In this document: positions 33,150 to 43,492 of the stretch, one piece after another
How the letters are laid out: each line of letters starts with the position of its first letter
How positions within the stretch are numbered: position 1 is the stretch's first letter
Origin: Puccinellia tenuiflora
Taxonomy: Eukaryota; Streptophyta; Magnoliopsida; Poales; Poaceae
Length of the DNA: 64,000 bases
Assembly (NCBI GenBank): GCA_012064385.1
Contig: QRDG01000344.1
Coordinates: forward strand, 51,069 to 115,068
Direction: 5' to 3'
The notes under the pieces: generated by a model
Seen by the model: the letters and a program-made list of their open reading frames with translations, nothing else
Database searches by the model: none
What the model was told of the DNA's origin: nothing
Translations under genes and position numbers: made by a program

Positions 33150-36100
33150 TATAAAAACACATATATACCCCAACTCTTGCAACGATTCCCCCCAGTTCGC
33201 CCCATGTGGGAGTTTCCAGCTCTATGCCCAGAAACTCTCTAAAGAAACAGTGACGCTCGTGAAGCCGGTCACACCTCGGGGGAGGATCTTGGACATCAAC
33301 AACCCAAAACACACTTGTACACATGTGATATGACACCCCCTAGCTTTTGGTGGGGTTCCGACGCTCCGGAGCCCCTCTCCGGCGAAACCCTAGACCCGCT
33401 GGAGAAAAACCCTAGCTTTTCCGTCTACGGCCGGTACGGGCGTCGAAAGTGGGTAGCTAAGTGGATCTTTTTGCTTGGTTGGGTTAGGTTAGTCACTATG
33501 TACAATAAAAACACATATATACCCCAACTCTTGCAATGATTCCCCCCAGTTCGCCCCATGTGGGAGTTTCCAGCTCTATGCCCAGAAACTCTCTAAGGAA
33601 ACAGTGACGCTCGTGAAGCCGGTCACACCTCGGGGGAGGATCTTGGACATCAACAACCCAAAACACACTTGTACACATGTGATATGACACCCCCTAGCTT
33701 TTGGTGGGGTTCCGACGCTCCGGAGCCCCTCTCCGGCGAAACCCTAGACCCGCTGGAGAAAAACCCTAGCTTTTCCGTCTACGGCCGGTACGGGCGTCGA
33801 AAGTGGGTAGCTAAGTGGATCTTTTTGCTTGGTTGGGTTAGGTTAGTCACTATGTACAATAAAAACACATATATACCCCAACTCTTGCAACGATTCCCCC
33901 CAGTTCGCCCCATGTGGGAGTTTCCAGCTCTATGCCCAGAAACTCTCTAAGGAAACAGTGACGCTCGTGAAGCCGGTCACACCTCGGGGGAGGATCTTGG
34001 ACATCAACAACCCAAAACACACTTGTACACATGTGATATGACACCCCCTAGCTTTTGGTGGGGTTCCGACGCTCCGGAGCCCCTCTCCGGCGAAACCCTA
34101 GACCCGCTGGAGAAAAACCCTAGCTTTTCCGTCTACGGCCGGTACGGGCGTCGAAAGTGGGTAGCTAAGTGGATCTTTTTGCTTGGTTGGGTTAGGTTAG
34201 TCACTATGTACAATAAAAACACATATATACCCCAACTCTTGCAACGATTCCCCCCAGTTCGCCCCATGTGGGAGTTTCCAGCTCTATGCCCAGAAACTCT
34301 CTAAGGAAACAGTGACGCTCGTGAAGCCGGTCACACCTCGGGGGAGGATCTTGGACATCAACAACCCAAAACACACTTGTACACATGTGATATGACACCC
34401 CCTAGCTTTTGGTGGGGTTCCGACGCTCCGGAGCCCCTCTCCGGCGAAACCCTAGACCCGCTGGAGAAAAACCCTAGCTTTTCCGTCTACGGCCGGTACG
34501 GGCGTCGAAAGTGGGTAGCTAAGTGGATCTTTTTGCTTGGTTGGGTTAGGTTAGTCACTATGTACAATAAAAACACATATATACCCCAACTCTTGCAACG
34601 ATTCCCCCCAGTTCGCCCCATGTGGGAGTTTCCAGCTCTATGCCCAGAAACTCTCTAAGGAAACAGTGACGCTCGTGAAGCCGGTCACACCTCGGGGGAG
34701 GATCTTGGACATCAACAACCCAAAACACACTTGTACACATGTGATATGACACCCCCTAGCTTTTGGTGGGGTTCCGACGCTCCGGAGCCCCTCTCCGGCG
34801 AAACCCTAGACCCGCTGGAGAAAAACCCTAGCTTTTCCGTCTACGGCCGGTACGGGCGTCGAAAGTGGGTAGCTAAGTGGATCTTTTTGCTTGGTTGGGT
34901 TAGGTTAGTCACTATGTACAATAAAAACACATATATACCCCAACTCTTGCAACGATTCCCCCCAGTTCGCCCCATGTGGGAGTTTCCAGCTCTATGCCCA
35001 GAAACTCTCTAAGGAAACAGTGACGCTCGTGAAGCCGGTCACACCTCGGGGGAGGATCTTGGACATCAACAACCCAAAACACACTTGTACACATGTGATA
35101 TGACACCCCCTAGCTTTTGGTGGGGTTCCGACGCTCCGGAGCCCCTCTCCGGCGAAACCCTAGACCCGCTGGAGAAAAACCCTAGCTTTTCCGTCTACGG
35201 CCGGTACGGGCGTCGAAAGTGGGTAGCTAAGTGGATCTTTTTGCTTGGTTGGGTTAGGTTAGTCACTATGTACAATAAAAACACATATATACCCCAACTC
35301 TTGCAACGATTCCCCCCAGTTCGCCCCATGTGGGAGTTTCCAGCTCTATGCCCAGAAACTCTCTAAGGAAACAGTGACGCTCGTGAAGCCGGTCACACCT
35401 CGGGGGAGGATCTTGGACATCAACAACCCAAAACACACTTGTACACATGTGATATGACACCCCCTAGCTTTTGGTGGGGTTCCGACGCTCCGGAGCCCCT
35501 CTCCGGCGAAACCCTAGACCCGCTGGAGAAAAACCCTAGCTTTTCCGTCTACGGCCGGTACGGGCGTCGAAAGTGGGTAGCTAAGTGGATCTTTTTGCTT
35601 GGTTGGGTTAGGTTAGTCACTATGTACAATAAAAACACATATATACCCCAACTCTTGCAACGATTCCCCCCTGTTCGCCCCATGTGGGAGTTTCCAGCTC
35701 TATGCCCAGAAACTCTCTAAGGAAACAGTGATGCTCGTGAAGCCGGTCACACCTCGGGGGAGGATCTTGGACATCAACAACCCAAAACACACTTGTACAC
35801 ATGTGATATTACACCCCCTAGCTTTTGGTGGGGTTCCGACGCTCCGGAGCCCCTCTCCGGCGAAACCCTAGACCCGCTGGAGAAAAACCCTAGCTTTTCC
35901 GTCTACGGCCGGTACGGGCGTCGAAAGTGGGTAGCTAAGTGGATCTTTTTGCTTGGTTGGGTTAGGTTAGTCACTATGTACAATAAAAACACATATATAC
36001 CCCAACTCTTGCAACGATTGCTCCCAGTTCGCCCCATGTGGGAGTTTCCAGCTCTATGCCCAGAAACTCTCTAAGGAAACAGTGACGCTCGTGAAGCCGG

Positions 36101-37893
36101 TCACACCTCGGGGGAGGATCTTGGACATCAACAACCCAAAACACACTTGTACACATGTGATATGACACCCCCTAGCTTTTGGTGGGGTTCCGACGCTCCG
36201 GAGCCCCTCTCCGGCGAAACCCTAGACCCGCTGGAGAAAAACCCTAGCTTTTCCGTCTACGGCCGGTACGGGCGTCGAAAGTGGGTAGCTAAGTGGATCT
36301 TTTTGCTTGGTTGGGTTAGGTTAGTCACTATGTACAATAAAAACACATATATACCCCAACTCTTGCAACGATTCCCCCCAGTTCGCCCCATGTGGGAGTT
36401 TCCAGCTCTATGCCCAGAAACTCTCTAAGGAAACAGTGACGCTCGTGAAGCCGGTCACACCTCGGGGGAGGATCTTGGACATCAACAACCCAAAAAACAC
36501 TTGTACACATGTGATATGACACCCCCTAGCTTTTGGTGGGGTTCCGACGCTCCGGAGCCCCTCTCCGGCGAAACCCTAGACCCGCTGGAGAAAAACCCTA
36601 GCTTTTCCGTCTACGGCCGGTACGGGCGTCGAAAGTGGGTAGCTAAGTGGATCTTTTTGCTTGGTTGGGTTAGGTTAGTCACTATGTACAATAAAAACAC
36701 ATATATACCCCAACTCTTGCAACGATTCCCCCCAGTTCGTCCCATGTGGGAGTTTCCAGCTCTATGCCCAGAAACTCTCTAAGGAAACAGTGACGCTCGT
36801 GAAGCCGGTCACACCTCGGGGGAGGATCTTGGACATCAACAACCCAAAACACACTTGTACACATGTGATATGACACCCCCTAGCTTTTGGTGGGGTTCCG
36901 ACGCTCCGGAGCCCCTCTCCGGCGAAACCCTAGACCAGCTGGAGAAAAACCCTAGCTTTTCCGTCTACGGCCGGTACGGGCGTCGAAAGTGGGTAGCTAA
37001 GTGGATCTTTTTGCTTGGTTGGGTTAGGTTAGTCACTATGTACAATAAAAACACATATATACCCCAACTCTTGCAACGATTCCCCCCTGTTCGCCCCATG
37101 TGGGAGTTTCCAGCTCTATGCCCAGAAACTCTCTAAGGAAACAGTGATGCTCGTGAAGCCGGTCACACCTCGGGGGAGGATCTTGGACATCAACAACCCA
37201 AAACACACTTGTACACATGTGATATTACACCCCCTAGCTTTTGGTGGGGTTCCGACGCTCCGGAGCCCCTCTCCGGCGAAACCCTAGACCCGCTGGAGAA
37301 AAACCCTAGCTTTTCCGTCTACGGCCGGTACGGGCGTCGAAAGTGGGTAGCTAAGTGGATCTTTTTGCTTGGTTGGGTTAGGTTAGTCACTATGTACAAT
37401 AAAAACACATATATACCCCAACTCTTGCAACGATTCCCCCCAGTTCGCCCCATGTGGGAGTTTCCAGCTCTATGCCCAGAAACTCTCTAAGGAAACAGTG
37501 ACGCTCGTGAAGCCGGTCACACCTCGGGGGAGGATCTTGGACATCAACAACCCAAAACACACTTGTACACATGTGATATGACACCCCCTAGCTTTTGGTG
37601 GGGTTCCGACGCTCCGGAGCCCCTCTCCGGCGAAACCCTAGACCCGCTGGAGAAAAACCCTAGCTTTTCCGTCTACGGCCGGTACGGGCGTCGAAAGTGG
37701 GTAGCTAAGTGGATCTTTTTGCTTGGTTGGGTTAGGTTAGTCACTATGTACAATAAAAACACATATATACCCCAACTCTTGCAACGATTCCCCCTGTTCG
37801 CCCCATGTGTGAGTTTCCCGCTCTATGCCCAGAAACTCTCTAAGGAAACAGTGACGCTCGTGAAGCCGGTCACACCTCGGGGGAGGATCTTGG
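33150..37893. repeat. 354 bp satellite array, about 13.4 copies
   Basis: A 354 bp unit repeats head to tail from about 33150 to 37893 with very few differences between copies; the interior copies from 33840 to 35640 look essentially identical. Each unit contains ATAAAAACACATATATACCC, GGTTCCGACGCTCCGGAGCC, CGAAACCCTAGACC and AAAAACCCTAGC. The last copy is truncated after GGAGGATCTTGGAC. One trio of variants recurs exactly four units apart (for example T at 35732 and 37148, offset 1416). Each unit stays open on both strands (93 codons plus, 64 codons minus), which is a by-product of repetition until transcripts are shown. The array lies inside the CACTA. Confidence 0.97.
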
Positions 37894-38189
37894 ACCCGTT
37901 CATATGTTGGGAATGATTCTGATAGCTGAATGTTGTGTGTGTGTGCCCACCTATATTTTCTTCATATGTTGTTACTCTTTCTCGAGATCGAACCGTTCAA
38001 ACGCTAAGTTCATGCGGGTTCCGGAAGAATCAAACCGTTATTTTATGCGGGTGGGATACAGAAATAGGGATGGGAATTATAGACCCAATTAATACATAAA
38101 TTACAGACCCAATTTATACATAAATATTATATACAGAAATAAATGAAAGCAAATAAAGAAATAAGTAAAACAAAAAAAAATACATATAC
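37894..38189. other. Unique DNA between satellite and right CACTA repeats
   Basis: About 300 bp of AT-rich DNA with a (TG)n run at about 37932-37942 and short A-rich direct repeats (AGACCCAATT...ACATAAAT); no gene seen. Confidence 0.5.
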
Positions 38190-38485
38190 GCCGACGGTTA
38201 TGCCGTCGGCGTCTATGTTACAAATACGCCGACGGCATAACCGTCGGCGTAGCTCCACAGGGAAGACGGCCGTTTCTTAACCGTTTGGGCGGCCGTTAGT
38301 GGGGCCTCTTTCGCCGACGGTGTAATTGACGCCGACGGCCGCCGTCGGCGTATGTAAGTCTACGCCGACGGGGTTTATTACGCCGACGGGCCGTCCGTCG
38401 GCTATCTCGGCTTCCATTATACGCCGACGGCCCCGACATTTGGCCGTCGGCGTATAAAAAGGCCGTCGGCGTGTTGACGTTTTCC
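38190..38485. repeat. Right subterminal repeats of the CACTA
   Basis: The same ACGCCGACGG / CCGTCGGCGT units as at the left end, in both orientations, close to the right terminus. A further isolated palindromic pair lies at 32999-33023. Confidence 0.93.
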
Positions 38486-38495
38486 CGTAGTGCAT

Positions 38496-39013
38496 CCACT
38501 TGCTGTCCAAAGAGGTTAAGAATTAAACCGTCTCATCTTTTCTGAATAGGTTCTAAATGCAATTTGTGGACATATTTTCTAAAGTCTCTTTTATACCAAT
38601 CTTGTTTTTCCCGCCACATCTTGGAGTTGCTTACTGTTATTTCACTCCACGAATCGTGAGAAAACTTTGTATTACGGTCGTGATCCTTCTCCTTTCTTGA
38701 TTACTTTGGGCGTCCAGGTTAGTGGTTGTTGATGGACATGGAAGTGCAACCCCTCTATCTGTAGTAGCTTCGTTTCAAGTCACGTGGGAGTCGTTTAAAA
38801 AGCAAGTCACGCCGGAGTACGTAGTGCAAATAGAACAGGACAACTGCATACTTCGAACTTGTAGTGGACTAATTGCGCTTGTAGGTTTTCACGGGATGCA
38901 ACAACAAATTTTGTCTTCATTGAACTTTACAAAATTAACGTATTTTTAAAAGCGAACAAAGAAGTCACAAAAACAAAATAAAGGCAATAATGCAACCTGT
39001 AATTAATCTCCAA
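38496..39013. other. Interval between CACTA and retroposon
   Basis: Plain sequence with one short plus-strand frame (38722-38949) and no domain. It is the continuation of the DNA into which the CACTA inserted. Confidence 0.45.
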
Positions 39014-39070
39014 GTGTGACCTCGTTAAGATGTTACCGTTTGAACTCAGTAGATTGAACCTTATCCTACC

Positions 39071-40984
39071 GTGAAGCCACACTTGAGAGTCGACCTCCAA
39101 GATCTGCCGCCGCCCCTTTCCTCCCCGCTCTCCGGCGGCACTGCCGGCCGACGAGTGGATGGAATAGGAGGTAGGCTTCTCCTGTATATAGTAGGAGTAG
39201 TTTTAGGTGTAGGTTTTGCCTCTATGGCGTCTGGCTGTATGCCGTTTCGGAGCGTGTTGGCGGAGCTGGCGAGCGGCTCCGGTCGATTTGCGAAGTTGTT
39301 CTTCTTGGCCAAGGCGGTGAGGTGCCGCGGATGGCCGGGGAGGACGGCGTCGGCGTCTTCGTCAAATAAGCTCGTCCCCCCTTGCAGCTACGACTTGGCT
39401 GAGGCGGGTGTCGCGTCTTCTTCTCCCAGGAGCCATGGTGGCGAAGGGGAAAAGTTCAGGCTGATGCTGTGCGGCCCAGCTTTTGGCTGCTCTGGTATCT
39501 GGTTTGAAGGAGTTGTGGAGTGGTTTGCTTTTCTGATCCTGGGTGCCTTGCCTGGATCGGGAGGCCTTCGTGGCGGTGGTGTCTTTCTTGGAGCTACTGG
39601 CACCTGCACTGCATCTGGGTCGTCGTGTTGGTCGGCCATGACGGCTCGGCTGTCCGCGTTCCTGGTGGTTGCGGGAGTCTGGGAGAAGGTGATGGGAGTA
39701 GGTCTGACTGCGGTGTCCGCCGCCGTCAAGTCTGCCTGGGATTCAAGCGCACGTCACTGGATTTGGCAGCTCCGTCAAAGCGGTCTTTGCGACCGATTCA
39801 CTCAGTTTGTTGTCTTCACCAGCAAGCGCGTATTCGTCAGTTTCTCCTACAAGATCTGCTGTATGCCTTCATGCCTGAATTGCTCCTCTTGGTATCATGA
39901 GTTCTATGCTTCCTTCAGAACGCTCAAGGCTGCTGCTTCCGTTAGGAAGAAGCTCGTTGGTTGTGAAGGGGCTGTTCACGGTTGCAACAATGATGCGCTC
40001 ATACCAGATTTTGAGTATGGTGATGCAGTTCATCCTGCACTTGCGGGAGGGGGCGCTGCTCTGACCCCAAGTTTTTGTACTCAACTTATTGGTTTACTCA
40101 GAGTGTGCCGTTGTGTTGTTGTGACCATGATGCTCACGGTGCTGAAGGTTTATTTGCAAGGCTTCGTCACCACCATGTTGACGCCGGTGCTTCTACAATA
40201 TCAATGCCGAAGGCGTCCTCGTGCTCTCTGTTTGGTGAGTTTCAAAGGGTTCTTTGTGCTTGAGATGGTTTTGTCTAGTTGGAACACATCAAGTCATTTG
40301 CAAGCTGCTGGTCATGTTGTCTTTGCAATCTTCATGCCGCTCGGGTTGATTCGCCGAAGACGGGTGAGAGCGTCTTCGAAGTCGTTCCCCAGATTCAGCG
40401 GAGAAGATATTTCTGTATTGGGCTCGGTGAAGCATCTTCTTGATCTACAGCTCAATCCCCTACCTCAGATGCATCTGCCAACACGATTGCCAGTTGAGCC
40501 GCTGGCTCTACGGTTCGTGAGATTGCAAGAGGCCCCTGAAGAATACGATTGCAGGTTCTTTGTGTTCGGGTTCTCGCCGGACCTCCTGGCAGGCTCCAGT
40601 TGTGTTCTTCTACATAGACAATACGCTTCGGTAGCGGAAATCCACATTGGCTCCCGGGCTCATCTGCACCCGGGTGCCTTTTCGATTTTTTTGAATTTTG
40701 AAAACGCTTCAAAAAAATCTGAAAAAAATTGTGCGGAAACATATTCATGTATTCAATACTCGTGTAAATTTTCGACAGAAAATATCAATTTTTCCGCCCT
40801 GTGCAAAAAAGACAAATATCACAAAATAGGTGAACAGTCCACTATTCAAAAAGACAGATTTGTCTTTTTTACACAGGGCGCAAAAATTGATATTTTTTGT
40901 CAAAATTTTACACGAGTGTTGAATACTTCAATATGTTCATGTACAATTTTTTTCAGAATTTTTCGAAGCATTTTCGTATTTTAA
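39071..40984 (+). CDS. Long open frame of unknown function in the retroposon
   Basis: A 637-codon frame beginning MKPHLRVDLQ. Codons up to about 40635 lie in retroposon DNA (about 520 residues); the remainder reads through a MULE MITE that inserted later, so the C-terminal about 115 residues are not original. The product would be rich in Cys, Trp, Phe and hydrophobic stretches (for example LLLYIVGVVLGVGF and VVVTMMLTVLKVYL) with no domain I can name. A competing antisense frame at 39388-39729 also stays open. Absence of stops over 1.5 kb is notable, but high GC reduces stop frequency; coding status is unproven. Confidence 0.25.
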   Translation: MKPHLRVDLQDLPPPLSSPLSGGTAGRRVDGIGGRLLLYIVGVVLGVGFASMASGCMPFRSVLAELASGSGRFAKLFFLAKAVRCRGWPGRTASASSSNKLVPPCSYDLAEAGVASSSPRSHGGEGEKFRLMLCGPAFGCSGIWFEGVVEWFAFLILGALPGSGGLRGGGVFLGATGTCTASGSSCWSAMTARLSAFLVVAGVWEKVMGVGLTAVSAAVKSAWDSSARHWIWQLRQSGLCDRFTQFVVFTSKRVFVSFSYKICCMPSCLNCSSWYHEFYASFRTLKAAASVRKKLVGCEGAVHGCNNDALIPDFEYGDAVHPALAGGGAALTPSFCTQLIGLLRVCRCVVVTMMLTVLKVYLQGFVTTMLTPVLLQYQCRRRPRALCLVSFKGFFVLEMVLSSWNTSSHLQAAGHVVFAIFMPLGLIRRRRVRASSKSFPRFSGEDISVLGSVKHLLDLQLNPLPQMHLPTRLPVEPLALRFVRLQEAPEEYDCRFFVFGFSPDLLAGSSCVLLHRQYASVAEIHIGSRAHLHPGAFSIFLNFENASKKSEKNCAETYSCIQYSCKFSTENINFSALCKKDKYHKIGEQSTIQKDRFVFFTQGAKIDIFCQNFTRVLNTSICSCTIFFRIFRSIFVF

Positions 40985-41040
40985 AAAAATCGGAAACAAA
41001 ACCGGGAGCAGATGAGCCCGGGAGCCAAAACGCCATCCCC
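40636..41040. mobile_element. MULE-type MITE (TSD CTTCGGTAGC)
   Basis: A 405 bp element between direct repeats CTTCGGTAGC at 40626-40635 and 41041-41050 (9-10 bp, as for Mutator-like elements). Long inverted arms include GGCTCCCGGGCTCATCTGC at the left and its complement at the right, and AGACAAAT/ATTTGTCT near the centre. It interrupts the older retroposon. Confidence 0.87.
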
Positions 41041-41490
41041 CTTCGGTAGCTTCTATTCAATGTGTGCATCTAGGCACTAGTTGTTTGAACTCTGTCTTCC
41101 AGAGTACGAGTTGTTTGAGCTGTATTGTAAACTGATCTCAATTATAATGCCAGCTCTGGTCCTTTGGGGCCTTTATGTTAAAAAAAAAAGGTGTGACCTC
41201 GTTTGCCTCTTCCGGAATAACAATGACCCACTAAGCTTTTTGGTCCTCGTAGTCCTTCTGGTTTGTAGTGCCATGCCATCCACATGCTGCCACCGGTTCT
41301 GAGTTAAACAACGGTTAGTGCTTGCAAGACAGCTTAACAATAACAAATGCTAACGGGAACAATTACATGTCTATGTGTAGTGGTTATATATTGGGTTCTT
41401 TAGTTGTTAGCCACCTCATGGAGTGAAGAATGGAGTGTCTCTTACAGTACACCTAGACCTAGGGGCAGACTGAGTTGGCTGGCTAGCTCC

Positions 41491-41499
41491 CTATAAATA
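41491..41499 (+). promoter_or_regulatory. TATA box of the cysteine-rich peptide pseudogene
   Basis: CTATAAATAG lies 117 nt upstream of the ATG at 41616, with a C/A-rich leader between, a normal spacing for a short plant gene. Confidence 0.6.
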
Positions 41500-41615
41500 G
41501 ACCCGCCTGCTCCAACATATGGGCATCAGTTAAGCAACCATCAAGCTCATATCCATTGTTCTCAAATCCGATCCCTTTAGCTCCTCTTGCCCTATCCATT
41601 TTTAAGAATCAACCA

Positions 41616-41819
41616 ATGGCTTCCGCTCTTACGGTCGCCATCGTCGTTGCCATTTGAGTTCTGCTAGTCCTACACAAGTCACCTTCCGTCGACGGTTGTA
41701 ATCCAGCATGTGTGCCGTTGGGGCTTTGCGAGTGCAGGCATGCAGCGTCATCTGCTACAAAGGCCCCGCAGGATGCGCAACTACCCACACGGAAGGTTGC
41801 TCCGGGAGGTCTGACCTAG
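41616..41819 (+). pseudogene. Small secreted cysteine-rich peptide pseudogene
   Basis: The ATG opens a signal-peptide-like start (MASALTVAIVVAI) that is cut by TGA at 41655-41657. Reading on in frame gives a hydrophobic stretch (VLLVLHKS) and then CNPACVPLGLCEC. After that the Cys pattern continues only in the +1 frame (CSVICYKGPAGC...GCSGRS), implying a 1-bp indel near 41735. Thus at least two lesions. The pattern (about eight Cys after a signal peptide) fits the defensin/thionin-like class broadly; the exact family is not recognised. Confidence 0.6.
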
Positions 41820-41849
41820 TGGCGTCAAGATGGATGGATGAAACTAGTA

Positions 41850-41963
41850 CTATCTCTCTCCTAAAAAGGATTGTCTAAATTTAGATATATCTCTACATTA
41901 AACCATGTCTAGGTACATCAAAATTTAGACAAACTTATGACATCTTTTTTAGGACGAAGGGAG
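41850..41963. mobile_element. Short Stowaway-type MITE
   Basis: A 114 bp element flanked by TA (41848-41849 and 41964-41965). Ends CTATCTCTCTCCTAAAAAGG and the complement of CTTTTTTAGGACGAAGGGAG match the Stowaway 'CTCCCTCCGTCCTAAAA' pattern; the interior has TAAATTTAGA inverted copies. Confidence 0.82.
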
Positions 41964-41965
41964 TA

Positions 41966-42880
41966 CATGTTGTTGTTTCTTGTTTTGAGTTATGTGGTTA
42001 CTCTACCAATAAGCGAATGCTGGCAGCGACAGTGATCACATGCCCGCTCCGCGTGTATCTGCGTAAATGCATGTATTTACCCTTCATTTCACCCATCATA
42101 GTATGCCAGCATGCTCTGATGCTATGTAAGATGTCCATCCATTTTAATCTTCTTATTACCGGTATAATATACTCCCTCCTATTTATACTGATTGCCGCGT
42201 TGAATCGGATGTATCTAGCTGCAATATGGATCAAAAGGAGCACCACTTATGTTGCAAGAATTCATATGCGATGGTCTCAATCCCAGCTCCTTGCTATCCC
42301 GTGTTGCATTTTAACTACGGTGGATGACTCGAAGGGTGTCCTAAATCCTATTCTCTCGAAATTAATAGCTTTAGGATCAAACCTGCAAAATGAACTAGTA
42401 AGAAATAAATCAAAGACCGAGCTAGTAACGGGCGATGCTACCTTACGCGTGCGGGGTTTTCGACAGGATCGCGCGGACGTTCCGACAGCGGGCGCATCGA
42501 CTCCTCCCTCGCCGCCACCGCCGGCCGAATCGCCACCCGCGGCCAGTGGCACTCCCGCGCCCACCTCGCCATGCCGCCCTCCTCGAATCTCCTACTATGT
42601 CCCCGACCATACCTCTAAACCCTCCACCTACCGGATCTCGTTGTCGGCGAGTACCTCCTCCGCCCTTGACCATCTCGCTCCATCCTCGCCGACGCCTTCT
42701 CCGCTGCAACTCCTCGCCGGTCCCAGCGACGTCGGCTCGTCACGGGGATTAGACTCGCGTGGAGGAAGAAGAAAGTAAGGGGAGGGAGAAAAGCACGTGG
42801 GCGGAACCCACCCCACGCGTCACCGGACCGCGCGAGCGCGTAAGCAGTTTCGTCTAGTAACAGAACCTAGCTATCCTGAT
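41966..42880. other. Interval with a GC-rich block, no confirmed gene
   Basis: 42435-42780 is GC-rich with open frames in several registers, of the look of a plant gene 5' exon or its relic, but no domain is identifiable. 42000-42430 is AT-rich; TACTCCCTCCTATTTATACTG at 42170-42190 may be one end of a truncated Stowaway element. Confidence 0.4.
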
Positions 42881-42913
42881 TTTTTTTTTGAGATAATTCG
42901 GCCACTTTATTAA

Positions 42914-43492
42914 TCAAAGCACATCATTACAAAGAGTCTGCCGGATATACTCCGGAATAAAGTTTCTGAAGGTAGAAAAACTAGAATGCTCCGCAGAGCG
43001 AGCAAGAATGTGAGCCGATTCATTACAACACCGACGAACATGACTGATGGAGAAGCAGGTAAACCTTGAACGGAGGCTTTTGATGTCCTGGATTACCACT
43101 CCAATAGTGCTTCGGTCCTCTCCAGAAGAGAGCATCCTCTGGACCAGCGAAAGGCAGTCAGAAACTACCATAACCTTGTCGAAGTTCTCGTCGACAACAA
43201 GGGAGACTGCGCGGTGGAGAGCCACCGCTTCAGCAAGTTCAGGCGTCGTGACCTCTTCGCGGAGCTCGCTGCAACCCAGCAAGCATTCGCCATTGTGGTC
43301 CCTGATCACGACGCCGATTCCCATCCGGCGAGAGAGAGCGAAGAGAGCTGCGTCAACATTAATAAAGACCATACCTTCCGGCGGCGGAGACCATCGAGGT
43401 GTTGAAGAAGTGGTTTCACGCCTAGTAGAAGGATCCGGGGAGATAACATGCAACTCTATCATCTCGACATAGCCATCGAGCAGAAGATGCAA
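42914..43492 (-). pseudogene. LINE RNase H domain (ORF2 C-terminus)
   Basis: An open frame with WSPPPEGMVFINVDAA (first catalytic Asp), GIGVVIRDHNGECLLGC, TPELAEAVALHRA (Glu), KVMVVSDCLSLV (Asp) and the NESAHILAR motif, that is the RNase H-like domain found at the end of plant LINE ORF2. The first residues of the frame, upstream of VEMIEL, are read from the nested retroposon at 43472-43845 and are not LINE. Confidence 0.85.

Larger units (their letters stand above)
27444..38492. mobile_element. 11 kb CACTA (En/Spm) transposon (TSD CAT)
   Basis: The ends are CACTACGGGAAACAGACA at the left and the complement of CACTACGGGAAAACGTCA at the right, flanked by CAT at 27441-27443 and 38493-38495. Both ends carry dense, bi-directional TACGCCGACGG / CCGTCGGCGTA subterminal repeats. 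Contents from left to right: repeats, an intact-looking minus-strand accessory gene (28088-30582), AT-rich DNA, a GC-rich minisatellite (32400-32960), a 354 bp satellite array (33150-37893), then repeats. I find no catalytic TnpD-type transposase, so the element is probably non-autonomous although it encodes one En/Spm-type protein. Confidence 0.93.
39027..41190 (+). mobile_element. Poly(A) retroposon of unknown origin, 13 bp TSD
   Basis: The 13-mer GTGTGACCTCGTT occurs at 39014-39026 and again at 41191-41203, immediately after an A run (about 41179-41189). This is the structure made by LINE-driven retroposition. The inserted sequence is about 1.75 kb without the MULE MITE at 40636-41040. It contains no reverse transcriptase, RNase H or other LINE domain that I recognise, no introns, and ends CTTTGGGGCCTTTATGTT before the tail. 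It is therefore either a retrocopy of an unknown transcript or an unfamiliar short retroelement. Confidence 0.8.

Noticed and set aside
33315..37916. Tandem series of 93-codon (plus) and 64-codon (minus) frames
   Set aside because: They are the same 354 bp satellite unit repeated; 354 is divisible by 3, so openness repeats automatically. Reported as satellite instead.
42170..42190. Stowaway-like terminus TACTCCCTCCTATTTATACTG
   Set aside because: No matching right terminus or TA duplication could be found, so an element cannot be delimited.
42017..42778. 253-codon open frame
   Set aside because: Spans AT-rich DNA, a possible Stowaway end and a GC-rich block with no domain; likely fortuitous.
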